Below, one piece after another: positions 33,485-40,859 of a DNA stretch of 64,000 nucleotides. Within the stretch, counting starts at the first letter, position 1, and each line of letters begins with the position of its first letter. Source of the DNA: Streptomyces sp. F001 (GTDB lineage Bacteria; Actinomycetota; Actinomycetes; Streptomycetales; Streptomycetaceae); contig NZ_QZWF01000003.1 in the NCBI RefSeq assembly GCF_004187715.1, forward strand, positions 372,001-436,000, given 5' to 3'. A program made the position numbers and the translations under genes. The notes beneath the pieces are model-generated. The model searched no databases, had not been told where the DNA came from, and saw only the letters and a program-made list of their open reading frames with translations.

Positions 33485-34873
33485 TCACCAGCCCCCCTCG
33501 TCGTTGCGCAGATCTGCGGCTGCCTCGCGTGCCGTTTCGCGGTTGAGTTGAATGTCCCGGCGGATGTTGGCGGCGAGCCAGGATTCGCCGGGGGTGTGGC
33601 CGTGTCCGGCATAGGTCCAGTGGGCGAGGGTCAGCGTGGTCGCCTCGGTGTCGTCGAGGTCGGGCAGGCCGAGGACGGCGCGTTGCTGGGCGGCGCGGTA
33701 GTCGGCGCGGACCTGGCGGAGGGCGCCGAGGGTGGTGGAGTAGCGCCGGGACTTGGTGGAGAAGTGGCCGCGGAAGCCGAGCATGTGAGCCCAGTCCCGG
33801 AGCTTGCGATCCGGGTAAAGGGCATGGAGGTCGAGGCAGGCGGCGATGAGCCGGGCGGGATGGTCTGGCACACCGAGCAGGGCTAAGGCCTCTTTGTTGC
33901 CGATGCGGCGGTCGACGGTGCCGGTGGTCTCGGCGGCTTTGGTGGCGTACTTGGCGACGTAGGAGGCGACGGCCTGTTCGGTGATGTCCTCGCCGTCGCC
34001 GAAGGCGCGGATGGGCCGTACGTCGAGCTGGGTGCCCCAGCGCAGGGTTCGGGCGGGCTGGTCCCCGGCCGGGGGTACGTCGACTTCGACGCGGGCCGCG
34101 GCGGCGCGGATGGCGTCGGTGAGCAGGTCCAGGGTGGCCCAGGCCGGCGGCGGGGAGTCGGGTCCGTCGGGGCCGTCGAAGCGGATGACGGCGTGGAAGT
34201 GCACGGCCCCGCGCTTCTGGTACTCGGCGACCTTGCCGAAGGACACTCGCGACTGTTCACGGGCAGCCTTCTGGGTGAGCCCGGCCCGCTTGGCGATCTC
34301 CCGGCGGAGGTAGATCGTGAAGTAGCGCCAGAGTTCGGAGGCGTGGTTGTTCCACAGCACCGCGCCTGCGTAGTCGTACGTCTCCGGGTCGAGCGGGGCG
34401 CCCAACTCGGGTGCGTCTTCTGGGTGGCGGGTGCCGCAGGCGCAGGGCCGGTTGCCGGGGCGGTTGTGGACGGGGCCGAACGAGGGTGCGGTGAGGGTGG
34501 CGAACACGCGGGGGTGGTCGCGGATGGTGTCCGGGGTGCCCTTGTCGGGGTCGCCGACAAGGCCGGCGCGGATGAGGTGGTAGGTGTCGCCCGCGTAGGT
34601 CCAGGCGCAGGCAGGGCAGCGGGAGGCGCGGCGGTTGCCGCAGGCGATGCGGAGACGGCCGCCGGGTTCGGTGTCGGTCGAGTAGGAGTGCAGGACCTGT
34701 CCGGTGACCGCGTCGCGGGTGACCGTGGTGCCTTGCAGGTGGATCGGGTCGGAGCAGCCGCCGGTACGGCGGATCTGGTCTTGGATGCGGTCGAAGCCGG
34801 TGGACCCGGCCAGCCTCAGCACGTCGGTGAGGGTGGCCGGGTCCAGGCCCGCCATGGTGGCGGTGTCGGTCAC
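33485..34873 (-). CDS. repSA: RepSA-type rolling-circle replication initiator
   Basis: 462 aa from ATG 34873, overlapping the next upstream gene by 4 bp (ATGA). N-terminal zinc-like cluster: CGNRRASRCPACAWTYAGDT (about 78-97) and CACGTRHPED. Core of the Rep_1/HUH nuclease: GAVHFHAVIRFDG (HUH metal-binding, about 219-231) and VASYVAKYATKAAE (catalytic Tyr, about 300-313). These match pSAM2 RepSA, which nicks the double-strand origin once the element is excised. The C-terminal helical region includes WAHMLGFRGHFSTKSRRYST. Confidence 0.9.
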   Translation of the reverse strand: MTDTATMAGLDPATLTDVLRLAGSTGFDRIQDQIRRTGGCSDPIHLQGTTVTRDAVTGQVLHSYSTDTEPGGRLRIACGNRRASRCPACAWTYAGDTYHLIRAGLVGDPDKGTPDTIRDHPRVFATLTAPSFGPVHNRPGNRPCACGTRHPEDAPELGAPLDPETYDYAGAVLWNNHASELWRYFTIYLRREIAKRAGLTQKAAREQSRVSFGKVAEYQKRGAVHFHAVIRFDGPDGPDSPPPAWATLDLLTDAIRAAAARVEVDVPPAGDQPARTLRWGTQLDVRPIRAFGDGEDITEQAVASYVAKYATKAAETTGTVDRRIGNKEALALLGVPDHPARLIAACLDLHALYPDRKLRDWAHMLGFRGHFSTKSRRYSTTLGALRQVRADYRAAQQRAVLGLPDLDDTEATTLTLAHWTYAGHGHTPGESWLAANIRRDIQLNRETAREAAADLRNDEGGW

Positions 34874-35106
34874 GCGGGCACCTCCGGGGTGTCCACGGTC
34901 ATGGCGTCCAGGACAGCGGCGGCTTCGGTCGCTGCGGCGGCCAGGCTGCGCAGTGCCTCGGATGTGCCCAGGGAAGCGATCAAGGCGACCGCGATGAACT
35001 CGCCTTCAGCGCGGAGGCTTACGAAGGGGTTGGCGCTGTCCGGGAAAGGGCTGACGCGGAAGCGGGTGTCCGGCTCGATGTGTGCCGACGTGGTGAGGCT
35101 CTTCAC
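34870..35106 (-). CDS. Small AICE protein, unknown
   Basis: 78 aa. It begins MKSLTTSAHIEPDTRFRVSP, with a beta-rich first half (ANPFVSLRAEGEFIAVALIA) and a helical second half (TSEALRSLAAAATEAAAVLDAM). No Cys, signal peptide or membrane helix. It overlaps the repSA start and the preceding zinc-finger gene stop, so it is co-translated with them. The same position in other AICEs is often held by short unnamed proteins. Function unknown. Confidence 0.7.
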   Translation of the reverse strand: MKSLTTSAHIEPDTRFRVSPFPDSANPFVSLRAEGEFIAVALIASLGTSEALRSLAAAATEAAAVLDAMTVDTPEVPA

Positions 35107-35291
35107 GCGATCACCGCCTCAGCCGAGGCGAGGGTGGCGCGGCGGGTGTGGCCGGTGCCCTGGCAGATGTGGCAGACGACGCGGAGCAGGACGCGGGAGC
35201 CGTCGCGGTGGCGGTCGCCGGTGGTGACGTAGACGACGGGGAAGCCGTCGCACTGGTGGCAGACCGGACGGTTCGGGACACGGGCAGGCAT
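35103..35291 (-). CDS. DnaJ-like zinc finger peptide
   Basis: 62 aa from ATG 35291. CHQCDGFPVVYV (about 11-22) and CHICQGTGHTRRA (about 40-52) make a CxxC-x-G / CxxC-x-G-x-G pair like one repeat of the DnaJ zinc finger. Likely metal-binding. Common in Streptomyces conjugative elements; function not established. It lies just after the 35341-35379 hairpin. Confidence 0.75.
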   Translation of the reverse strand: MPARVPNRPVCHQCDGFPVVYVTTGDRHRDGSRVLLRVVCHICQGTGHTRRATLASAEAVIA

Positions 35292-35340
35292 GATGAGTGG
35301 AGCCCTTTCGGATCGATGGGTCTGGAAGTGGTGCAGGCCG

Positions 35341-35379
35341 TCCGGGGCGGCGGATCTTTGGCGAGAGAGCCGCCCCGGA
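35341..35379 (-). terminator. Hairpin between spd gene and zinc-finger gene
   Basis: TCCGGGGCGGC / GCCGCCCCGGA, perfect 11-bp stem with a 17-nt loop, 5 bp beyond the spd stop (35385). Confidence 0.75.
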
Positions 35380-35384
35380 GGGCG

Positions 35385-35690
35385 TTACTTGCTGAGTGCG
35401 CGTGATGCCTTCTTGCGCTTTGAGCTGCGGCTGAGCGTGTAGCCGATGCCGCAGCTCGCCGACAGGACCGAGACGATCGACGCGGCGATGATCTGGGTGA
35501 CGAAGGCGATCACCAGCAGGACCGTGATGGATCCGGCGGTGATGACGAGGGTCAGCACGATCGGGCCGGTGTAGGAGCGGGGAGCTTCCTGGACGATCAC
35601 AACGCGGCGCAGGTCGGTGCCGGGCGGGATCTGCCGGTAGAGGTCGGCGGGGATGTGCCCGGCGCGAAGCTGCTCGTCAGGCAGGCGCAT
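35385..35690 (-). CDS. SpdD/SpdA-like spread membrane protein
   Basis: 101 aa, AGGAGAGA before ATG 35690. A soluble N-terminal 45 residues is followed by two hydrophobic helices: PIVLTLVITAGSITVLLVIA (about 43-62) and IIAASIVSVLSASCGIGYTL (about 66-85). A basic tail (SRSSKRKKASRALSK) ends it. Small two-helix proteins in this position of pSAM2-type elements take part in intramycelial spread together with TraSA. The name rests on position and topology, not on a strong motif. Confidence 0.75.
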   Translation of the reverse strand: MRLPDEQLRAGHIPADLYRQIPPGTDLRRVVIVQEAPRSYTGPIVLTLVITAGSITVLLVIAFVTQIIAASIVSVLSASCGIGYTLSRSSKRKKASRALSK

Positions 35691-35708
35691 GGGGATCTCT
35701 CCTTGCCG

Positions 35709-35894
35709 TCAGGGGTTGCAGCGGTGGGTACGGGCGGCGAGTTCGGCGGCCGAGCGGTCGCGGTGCTCGGTGGAGAAGCCGCACTTCGGGGCGGTGCAGG
35801 CGGCGGTGTGCCGTGTCTGGCCACGGCCGTTGTGGAACGTGCCGACCTTGACCGGGCCGATGCGGATCACGTCGTAGAAGCGGTTCGGGCGCAC
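35709..35894 (-). CDS. Mobile-element transfer protein (Spd family)
   Basis: 61 aa from GTG 35894, ribosome site AAGGAGGT. Compact basic protein: VIRIGPVKVGTFHNGRGQTRHT, then CTAPKCGFSTEHRDR with a CxxxxC-type pair and HRC near the C-terminus. The same short protein is found directly upstream of spd genes in many AICEs. Probably cytoplasmic, metal-binding; role in spread is inferred from location. Confidence 0.75.
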   Translation of the reverse strand: MRPNRFYDVIRIGPVKVGTFHNGRGQTRHTAACTAPKCGFSTEHRDRSAAELAARTHRCNP

Positions 35895-35913
35895 GGGTGG
35901 ACCTCCTTGTCTG

Positions 35914-36579
35914 CTAGGCGAGTTGGGCGACGATCGCTCCGGCGAGGTCTTCCGGGACCCCGAGTCGGGCGCGCATGGTGGCGGTGTCGATCTCGGTGCC
36001 GGTGCGGGTGCGGTGCTCGGCGGCGAGTTTCCGGGCGTGGTCGATCAGGGCTGGGGGCACCGCCGGTATGGAGACCGGCACGATGGCTTCAGGCAGGGCC
36101 GGGGCAGGCTCCGGTGTGGTGATCTCCGGTACCGGCTCCGGTGAGGGGGCGGGTGCCTCGGGGCGGTCGATCACCGGCGCGGGCTGGGGCTCAGGCTCCG
36201 GGGCGGGTGCGGGTGCTTGGTTGGTGGGTTGGTGGGCGAGCAGGGTGCCGCCGAGGAATGCGAGCGCGGGCCAGCCAGCGACGACGATGCGCAGCCAGGC
36301 CGGGACGTGTTCCAGGTCGAGGAGTCCGGCGGTGGCGACGTTGGCGCCGAGGGATGCGACCAGGGCGACCAGGAACCAGAACCAGGCCAGCCCGGATCGC
36401 TCGGTGCGCAGCCGCCGCCACACGGCGACAAGGAGCAGGTCGACCGAGACGGGGTAAGCCCACGCCTTCCATCCGGTCTGCCCTGCGGCTTCAGCAAGGT
36501 CGTGCAGGTGGGCGAAGGACAGCGCACCGGCGATCACGGCTTGGACCAGGACTGCGTCAACGCGGAACGGTCGGGACAC
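35914..36579 (-). CDS. spdB2: DUF2637 / SpdB2-like membrane protein
   Basis: 221 aa from GTG 36579 (GAGGTGAAG upstream). Four hydrophobic helices in the first 115 residues: VQAVIAGALSFAHLHDLAEA, WAYPVSVDLLLVAVW, WFWFLVALVASLGANVATAG, IVVAGWPALAFLGGTLLA. This is the DUF2637 signature. A Pro/Glu/Ala-rich linker (PAPAPEPEPQPAPVI) leads to a C-terminal HTH-like segment (TATMRARLGVPEDLAGAIVAQLA). Some SpdB2 proteins form pore-like structures with TraB at hyphal septa and aid spread. Confidence 0.85.
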   Translation of the reverse strand: MSRPFRVDAVLVQAVIAGALSFAHLHDLAEAAGQTGWKAWAYPVSVDLLLVAVWRRLRTERSGLAWFWFLVALVASLGANVATAGLLDLEHVPAWLRIVVAGWPALAFLGGTLLAHQPTNQAPAPAPEPEPQPAPVIDRPEAPAPSPEPVPEITTPEPAPALPEAIVPVSIPAVPPALIDHARKLAAEHRTRTGTEIDTATMRARLGVPEDLAGAIVAQLA

Positions 36580-36646
36580 GGGTCTTCACCTCCCTTCGCG
36601 GAGGTCGGGCGCGAAGCAGTCGCGCCGATCGGGGCGAGCTGACGGC

Positions 36647-37993
36647 CTAGTCGGTGACGGACTGCGCCGGGACCAGCGGCGGCACGGTCGGCATGGGCGG
36701 TACGACGATCTGCTCGACCGGGCGGAATGGGGCGAGGAACGGCAACTCGGGGGTGAGGTGGGCGAACTCGCGGCAAACCGCGGCAGCCTCGGCCGGGGTG
36801 GTCTCGAGGGTGCGGATGCGGGACCAGTAGCCGGAGGCATCACCGGCCACCGCGACACCGGGACGGTCCGCCCGGATCCCGGTCACCGAGAGCACCGCGT
36901 CCGGCGCGATGTCGCCCAGGCCCATCTCCGCCGTCTGCTTGTCGTTGACCCGGTGCACCACCCGGCCGGTGAGCTGAGCGCGCAGGGCGGTCGCGCCCTT
37001 GCCCAGATCGGAGCCGAAGCGCTGCCCGCACGCTTCCAGGAAGATCCCGACCGCACGGGCCATCTGACCCAGCCGGACCAGCTGCATGACCGTGTGATCC
37101 CGCGCGGACTCATCCTTCTTGGAGGTCACGAAGAACAGCTCTGCCACCTCGTCGATCAGCACGACCAGCGGCACCGGCCGCACCTTCTCCGGCAGCTCCC
37201 ACAGGTCCGAGACCCCGTACAGGGCGAGCAGGTCGAAACGGTCCTCCATCTCCCGGACCAGAGCGTCGATGAGGTGGCCGGCGCTCTCCCGGTCGGTGGC
37301 CAGCGCCGACAAGCGAGGGGCGTAGCGAGACTGCTCGACCCCGCGCTTGCAGTCGATACCGACCAGGCCGACCGGCAGCCGCGCCAGGCCCTTGATGAGG
37401 TTGCGCTGGTACATGGACTTGCCGGACTGGTTCGCGCCCAGGGTCAGGGCGTGCGGGATCTTTCGGTAGTCCCGCTCGAAGACCGTGCCGTCCTCCCGCA
37501 TCGCCACCGGGACGACCAGGTCACGGGCGACGGCCCGGCGCGGCATCCTGACCCTGGCCAGAACGTCGTAGCCCGTCATACGCAGCTCGACGTGGCCCGG
37601 CCGGGTCTCCACCACGGTCACCGAGTGCACACCCCAGGCGTGCCGGAGGCGTTCAGAGGAGGCGACGATGTCGGCGGGCTCCAGACCGGCGGGAAGCCGG
37701 AGGGAGACCCGCAGCCCGGTCGAGGTCGGGCGGACTCGGCGCACTCGGGGCGGTACCGGCCGCACCTCGCGACGGGCCACATTGCGGGTCATGAAGGCCC
37801 GCAGTCGGGACGGCTGCACCGTCAGCCCGCACACGTCCATGGTCGAGCCGTACGTCCAGGTGAACCGGCCCCAGGTGACGGGCAGGCCGACCAGCGACCA
37901 GTACACGCGCGGGGCACGCTCCTTGGCGACGTACAGCCCACCGGCTCCGGCCGCAGTCCCTCCCAGCTCCAGCCAGGTGACCAGGTCCGTCAT
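36647..37993 (-). CDS. traSA: FtsK/SpoIIIE-type DNA translocase (TraSA)
   Basis: 448 aa from ATG 37993. An N-terminal membrane-proximal region is followed by the FtsK ATPase domain (about 130-400): Walker A LTLGANQSGKSMYQRNL (about 183-200), Walker B VPLVVLIDEVAELFFV (about 270) and an arginine-finger-like stretch GRVVHRVNDKQTAEMGLGD. The single-protein, double-stranded DNA transfer system of Streptomyces moves the circular element through septa without nicking. Two-base gap to the preceding gene indicates an operon. Confidence 0.92.
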   Translation of the reverse strand: MTDLVTWLELGGTAAGAGGLYVAKERAPRVYWSLVGLPVTWGRFTWTYGSTMDVCGLTVQPSRLRAFMTRNVARREVRPVPPRVRRVRPTSTGLRVSLRLPAGLEPADIVASSERLRHAWGVHSVTVVETRPGHVELRMTGYDVLARVRMPRRAVARDLVVPVAMREDGTVFERDYRKIPHALTLGANQSGKSMYQRNLIKGLARLPVGLVGIDCKRGVEQSRYAPRLSALATDRESAGHLIDALVREMEDRFDLLALYGVSDLWELPEKVRPVPLVVLIDEVAELFFVTSKKDESARDHTVMQLVRLGQMARAVGIFLEACGQRFGSDLGKGATALRAQLTGRVVHRVNDKQTAEMGLGDIAPDAVLSVTGIRADRPGVAVAGDASGYWSRIRTLETTPAEAAAVCREFAHLTPELPFLAPFRPVEQIVVPPMPTVPPLVPAQSVTD

Positions 37994-37995
37994 GG

Positions 37996-38328
37996 TCAGG
38001 CCCCCAGCGGCGTGATCGCGACCGCGCGGAACGAGATCCCGTGCCGCTTCTGCCCGTTGAACTCGTTCTCCCAGTCACGGGCCTTCAGTCCGGTCACGGC
38101 TACCGGCATGCCCGGCGCCAGGCTGGCCGGGACACCCGTCTCAGGAACGGTGACCTGGTAGAGGTTGCCCTCACCCTCGTCCGAGACCAGCAGGCCGACG
38201 GTCGACAGCGGAGCCTCGGTCTCACGGTCGATGGCACGCTCACCGGTCCGCTTGTTGGCCATCTTCGGTTCCGGCGCGGTCGCCACGAACACCACGGCGG
38301 TGGAAAGGTCGATCTTGAAGGACGGCAT
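37996..38328 (-). CDS. AICE-conserved protein, possible OB fold
   Basis: 110 aa from ATG 38328 (GGGAG 7-9 nt upstream). Beta-rich: FKIDLSTAVVFVATAPEPK, NLYQVTVPETGVPASLAPG, PVAVTGLKARDWENEFNGQ, RHGISFRAVAITPLG. The pattern resembles small single-strand-binding OB folds seen upstream of traSA in many AICEs, but no proven function is known. It is the first gene of the long leftward transfer-replication operon and lies next to the repressor operators. Confidence 0.75.
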   Translation of the reverse strand: MPSFKIDLSTAVVFVATAPEPKMANKRTGERAIDRETEAPLSTVGLLVSDEGEGNLYQVTVPETGVPASLAPGMPVAVTGLKARDWENEFNGQKRHGISFRAVAITPLGA

Positions 38329-38358
38329 CAGTACTCCCTGCGTTGACGTCAGAACAGC

Positions 38359-38453
38359 CCGAAAGGGCCTTTCGGTGTTCGCTGTCCTAGGACTGCGAGC
38401 AACTAAGAGAGATAGTGCACCGCAGTCCTAGGACTGTCAACAGTCCTAGGACT
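38359..38453. promoter_or_regulatory. Divergent control region with three GTCCTAGGAC operators
   Basis: Palindromes: GTCCTAGGAC (38384-38393), CAGTCCTAGGACTG (38423-38436) and AGTCCTAGGACT (38442-38453). A separate palindrome CCGAAAGG-G-CCTTTCGG is at 38359-38375. The sites lie between the leftward tra operon and the rightward GntR gene, with the last within 35 bp of the repressor ATG. Confidence 0.8.
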
Positions 38454-38487
38454 ATGTTTCACTAGACCTCGTCGAGAGGGGTTCGAG

Positions 38488-39282
38488 ATGGCGCCCAAGT
38501 GGCGAGAGCTGGCAGACAAGCTGGCTGAGCAGATCAAGAGGGGTGACTACGCACCCGGCCAGCAGCTGCCGCACATCAGAGAGCTTGTCGAGGCTGGCGC
38601 GGGCTCCAAGGCCACCGTTCATGCCGCCTACAAAGCACTGGAAGCCGAAGGCCTGGTCACCTCGTCGCGCGGCCACGGCACAGTCGTGCGTCAGCAAGTT
38701 CCCCTCAAGCGCTTGGGTATCGCCCGGTACGACAAGGCCAAGTGGCGCGACGGTGACGAGGTCGCCTTCATCGCGGACCGTGTGGCTTCCGGCCGGGGAT
38801 ACCGCCGGAACGAGCAGACCCAGACGGTTACCCGTGTCGTAGCGCCGCCGGAGGTGGCAGCCGCACACGGACTGCCGGAAGGCGCCGAGGTCTACGCCCG
38901 CGCGCGGCTGGTCAAGGAAGGCGATCAGCCGACCCACACGCTGACCAGCTACTACCGGCCCGAACACGTTGAAGGCACGCGACTGGTGGACCCTACGCCA
39001 GGGCCCGCCGGCCGAGGCGGCGGATTTCGCGTGCTGTACGACGCGGGTTACGAGATCGATCACATGAAGGAGCGACTGTTTGCCCGTGCCGCCACACCGG
39101 ACGAGGTGAAGCTTCTTCAGCTACCGTCGGGCGAACCGGTCGTCGAGCTGCATCGGACGACCTATACGGCCTCAGGCACTGTCGTGGAATTCGCCATCGG
39201 GGTACACGCGGCATCGCGCTTCGCGTGGGAGTACGACTTCAAGGTGCCCGACTCGGCGAAGGACAGGAAGGGTCAGCAGTGA
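38488..39282 (+). CDS. korSA: GntR/HutC-family repressor (KorSA-like)
   Basis: 264 aa, GAGGGG upstream of ATG 38488. N-terminal GntR winged helix (about 5-70): RELADKLAEQIKRGDYAPGQ, LPHIRELVEAGAGSKATVHA, LEAEGLVTSSRGHGTVV. C-terminal UTRA effector domain (about 90-250): YARARLVKEGDQPTHTLTSYY, VELHRTTYTASGTVVEFAIG. KorSA of pSAM2 is such a GntR repressor, controlling replication and transfer genes. The three adjacent palindromes are the probable binding sites. It overlaps the next gene by 4 bp. Confidence 0.9.
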   Translation: MAPKWRELADKLAEQIKRGDYAPGQQLPHIRELVEAGAGSKATVHAAYKALEAEGLVTSSRGHGTVVRQQVPLKRLGIARYDKAKWRDGDEVAFIADRVASGRGYRRNEQTQTVTRVVAPPEVAAAHGLPEGAEVYARARLVKEGDQPTHTLTSYYRPEHVEGTRLVDPTPGPAGRGGGFRVLYDAGYEIDHMKERLFARAATPDEVKLLQLPSGEPVVELHRTTYTASGTVVEFAIGVHAASRFAWEYDFKVPDSAKDRKGQQ

Positions 39283-39944
39283 TCTCGACACAGGATTGGG
39301 CAGATGCTCGGCGCGTGTGGGACTACCACCAGATGGGCCACTCACCCCGGCCGTGCTCGGTTGCGATCGGGCTTGGCAGCCACGACCTTGGGGTGGCCGA
39401 CACGGCAGTAGACCTGTACAAGCGCGGCATGGCTCCCCTGCTCCTGTTCACCGGCGCCACCAGCCCCACGACACGGGAACGCATGCCCCGCGGTGAGGCT
39501 GTCCACTACCAAGAGCGGGCGATTGAGCTGGGTGTCCCCAGTACGGCCGTTCTCGTGGAGCCGCGAGCCCGCAACACGGGCGAGAACATCCGCTTCTCGC
39601 GAGAGCTGTTGGAAGAGGCTGGCATTGAGGTGTCCTCGGTGCTCCTGATCAGCAAGCCGTACGAGGAGCGGCGAGCGTACGCCACGGCTCGCAAGCTCTG
39701 GGCCGAAGTCGAGGTCATCAGCGCTTCCACTCCGATGACACTCGATCAGTACGTCGACTCCATCGGCAATGCCCGCCTAGTGATCGACATGCTGGTTGGC
39801 GCGCTTCAGCGACTGATGATCTACCCGGAGCAAGGGTTCATGATCAGCCAACCGGTCCCGGCCGACGTGTCCGAGGCGTACGAGCGACTATGCCAAGCCG
39901 GATACACGAGCCGACTCCTGGCCACCGACGCGCCTTCGGCTTGA
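39279..39944 (+). CDS. YdcF/SanA-like (DUF218) protein
   Basis: 221 aa from GTG 39279 (GTGA overlap with korSA). DUF218 layout: CSVAIGLGSHDLGVADTAVDL (22-42), LLLFTGATSP, GEAVHYQERAIELGVP, then RARNTGENIRFSRELLEEAG (the family's TxEN-type motif) and VLLISKPYEERRA. The fold is a Rossmann-like domain of unknown activity. No signal or membrane segment. In pSAM2 the repressor is co-located with a Nudix protein (Pif), so a DUF218 protein here is an unusual partner. Confidence 0.85.
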   Translation: MISTQDWADARRVWDYHQMGHSPRPCSVAIGLGSHDLGVADTAVDLYKRGMAPLLLFTGATSPTTRERMPRGEAVHYQERAIELGVPSTAVLVEPRARNTGENIRFSRELLEEAGIEVSSVLLISKPYEERRAYATARKLWAEVEVISASTPMTLDQYVDSIGNARLVIDMLVGALQRLMIYPEQGFMISQPVPADVSEAYERLCQAGYTSRLLATDAPSA

Positions 39945-40411
39945 CCGAGGCGAGTGCTGTTACAGGTTTCTCTACCTCATCAAGGCACCCGGCTGCGCTC
40001 CGCTCCGCCGGGCGCGCTTCCCGGCTCTGGCTGCGCCCGCGCTCCTGCCTTCGGCCCGCTCGGCGCTGCCGCCGCCGACGCGCGCCCACATGTGGATAGG
40101 GCCGGAGGCCATGAGTCGATCACCGCATAGCGCGGCAACGCTCAAAGCAGTGCCTCCGGCGGGGGCGCTCAGGCTCCGAGATGGCGGGGGCGCCGTTCGC
40201 GAGTGCCGGCCGAGTTGTGGCGTGGGCGGGGAGCTCCCATCCCGTCTGCCATCGACCCAGGCAGAGCCGAGCAGACGCGGCCCATGGCGTCCAGGTCGTT
40301 CGTACAGTGGCGCGCTCCACCTGGACGCCATGAACCACGCCCGCTCCACGGTGTGTGGGTCGACGGCAGACGGGATGGGAGCTGGGGTGGAGTGGGGGTG
40401 AGGGTGGAGCC
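39945..40411. other. Non-coding AICE segment (467 bp), candidate origin/transfer region
   Basis: No credible gene in either strand. GC-skewed pyrimidine/purine stretches (about 39990-40080) are followed by the large nested inverted repeat at 40232-40383. Confidence 0.5.
40232..40383. repeat. Nested inverted repeat, candidate sso or clt
   Basis: The outer arms pair over 28 bp with one mismatch (40232-40259 and 40356-40383, starting AGCTCCCATCCCGTCTGCC). The inner arms ATGGCGTCCAGGT / ACCTGGACGCCAT (40284-40296, 40319-40331) are perfect, around a 22-nt loop. A long-range hairpin like this is typical of single-strand origins of rolling-circle plasmids. Confidence 0.6.
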
Positions 40412-40579
40412 TCAGCCAAGCTTGCCGAAGCTCCCAAGAACTAGGAGGCAGAAGACCAGGAGAGCGCCGATGGAGATCAACCCGCGCTTGACGTAGAGGC
40501 GACGTTCCTCGGCCCTACGGTCCTCCCGGTACTGATGCAGCCCCTGAGTCACTGCCCGCGCCATCTCATCTTCGTTCAT
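40412..40579 (-). CDS. Short membrane protein at AICE right end
   Basis: 55 aa, too short for standard ORF cut-offs. ATG 40579 follows GAGTGAGGGGG with 4-5 nt spacing. The N-terminal 30 residues are charged and helical (MARAVTQGLHQYREDRRAEE, then RRLYVKRG), followed by one membrane helix LISIGALLVFCLLVLGSF and a short tail FGKLG. Good ribosome site, coherent codon use and amphipathic-then-hydrophobic design support a real gene. Function unknown; single-pass peptides of this form are found in other Streptomyces elements. Confidence 0.65.
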   Translation of the reverse strand: MNEDEMARAVTQGLHQYREDRRAEERRLYVKRGLISIGALLVFCLLVLGSFGKLG

Positions 40580-40670
40580 CGTGCCCCCTCACTCTCGTGC
40601 CCCTCACGTGCCCGATCTGTCGGGAACTCACGGGGAATCCCAGCGTTCTGCGGTACCTGAACGTGAGCGA

Positions 40671-40699
40671 GCCCCCGACCTCAATCCCAGGTCAGGGGC
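40671..40699. terminator. Element-borne terminator of tRNA-Ser(TGA)
   Basis: GCCCC-C-GACCT...AGGTC-A-GGGGC (two 5-bp stem blocks, 7-nt loop), 12 bp downstream of the tRNA 3' end on its strand. It replaces the terminator displaced to 31339-31375. Confidence 0.7.
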
Positions 40700-40710
40700 C
40701 ACTCATCTAC

Positions 40711-40767
40711 GCGGTGGGTGTGGGATTTGAACCCACGGTGACTCGCGCCACGACGGTTTTCAAGACC
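40711..40767. repeat. attR: element copy of tRNA-Ser(TGA) 3' half
   Basis: Repeat matching 31383-31441; rebuilds the functional 3' half of the tRNA from anticodon loop to acceptor stem. Confidence 0.9.
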
Positions 40768-40796
40768 GTTCCCTTAGGCCGCTCGGGCAACCCACC
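40712..40796 (-). tRNA. tRNA-Ser(TGA)
   Basis: 85 nt class II tRNA. Acceptor GGTGGGT / ACCCACC with discriminator G, no encoded CCA. Anticodon arm ACGGT-CTTGAAA-ACCGT gives TGA. Variable arm GTGGCGCGAGTCAC and T arm GTGGG-TTCAAAT-CCCAC. Its 5' part is chromosomal and its 3' part is supplied by the AICE. Confidence 0.95.
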
Positions 40797-40859
40797 CCGC
40801 GCCGCCGATCACGGGCGGCGCGGGACAAGAGTAACCGGTTGGCACGCGCGCCGTGCGGG

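Larger units (their letters stand above)
31383..40796. mobile_element. AICE (actinomycete integrative conjugative element), pSAM2 type
   Basis: About 9.3 kb between tRNA-derived direct repeats. It contains int, xis, repSA, spd genes, spdB2-like DUF2637, FtsK/TraSA transfer ATPase, GntR repressor and non-coding structures. The int-xis-rep order with TGATG and GTGA overlaps, and integration at a tRNA 3' end, define the type. The complete gene set suggests it can excise, replicate and transfer. Confidence 0.92.

Noticed and set aside
39960..40100. TraB-type 8-bp clt repeats
   Set aside because: CGCTCCG-like words recur but are not regular enough to call.
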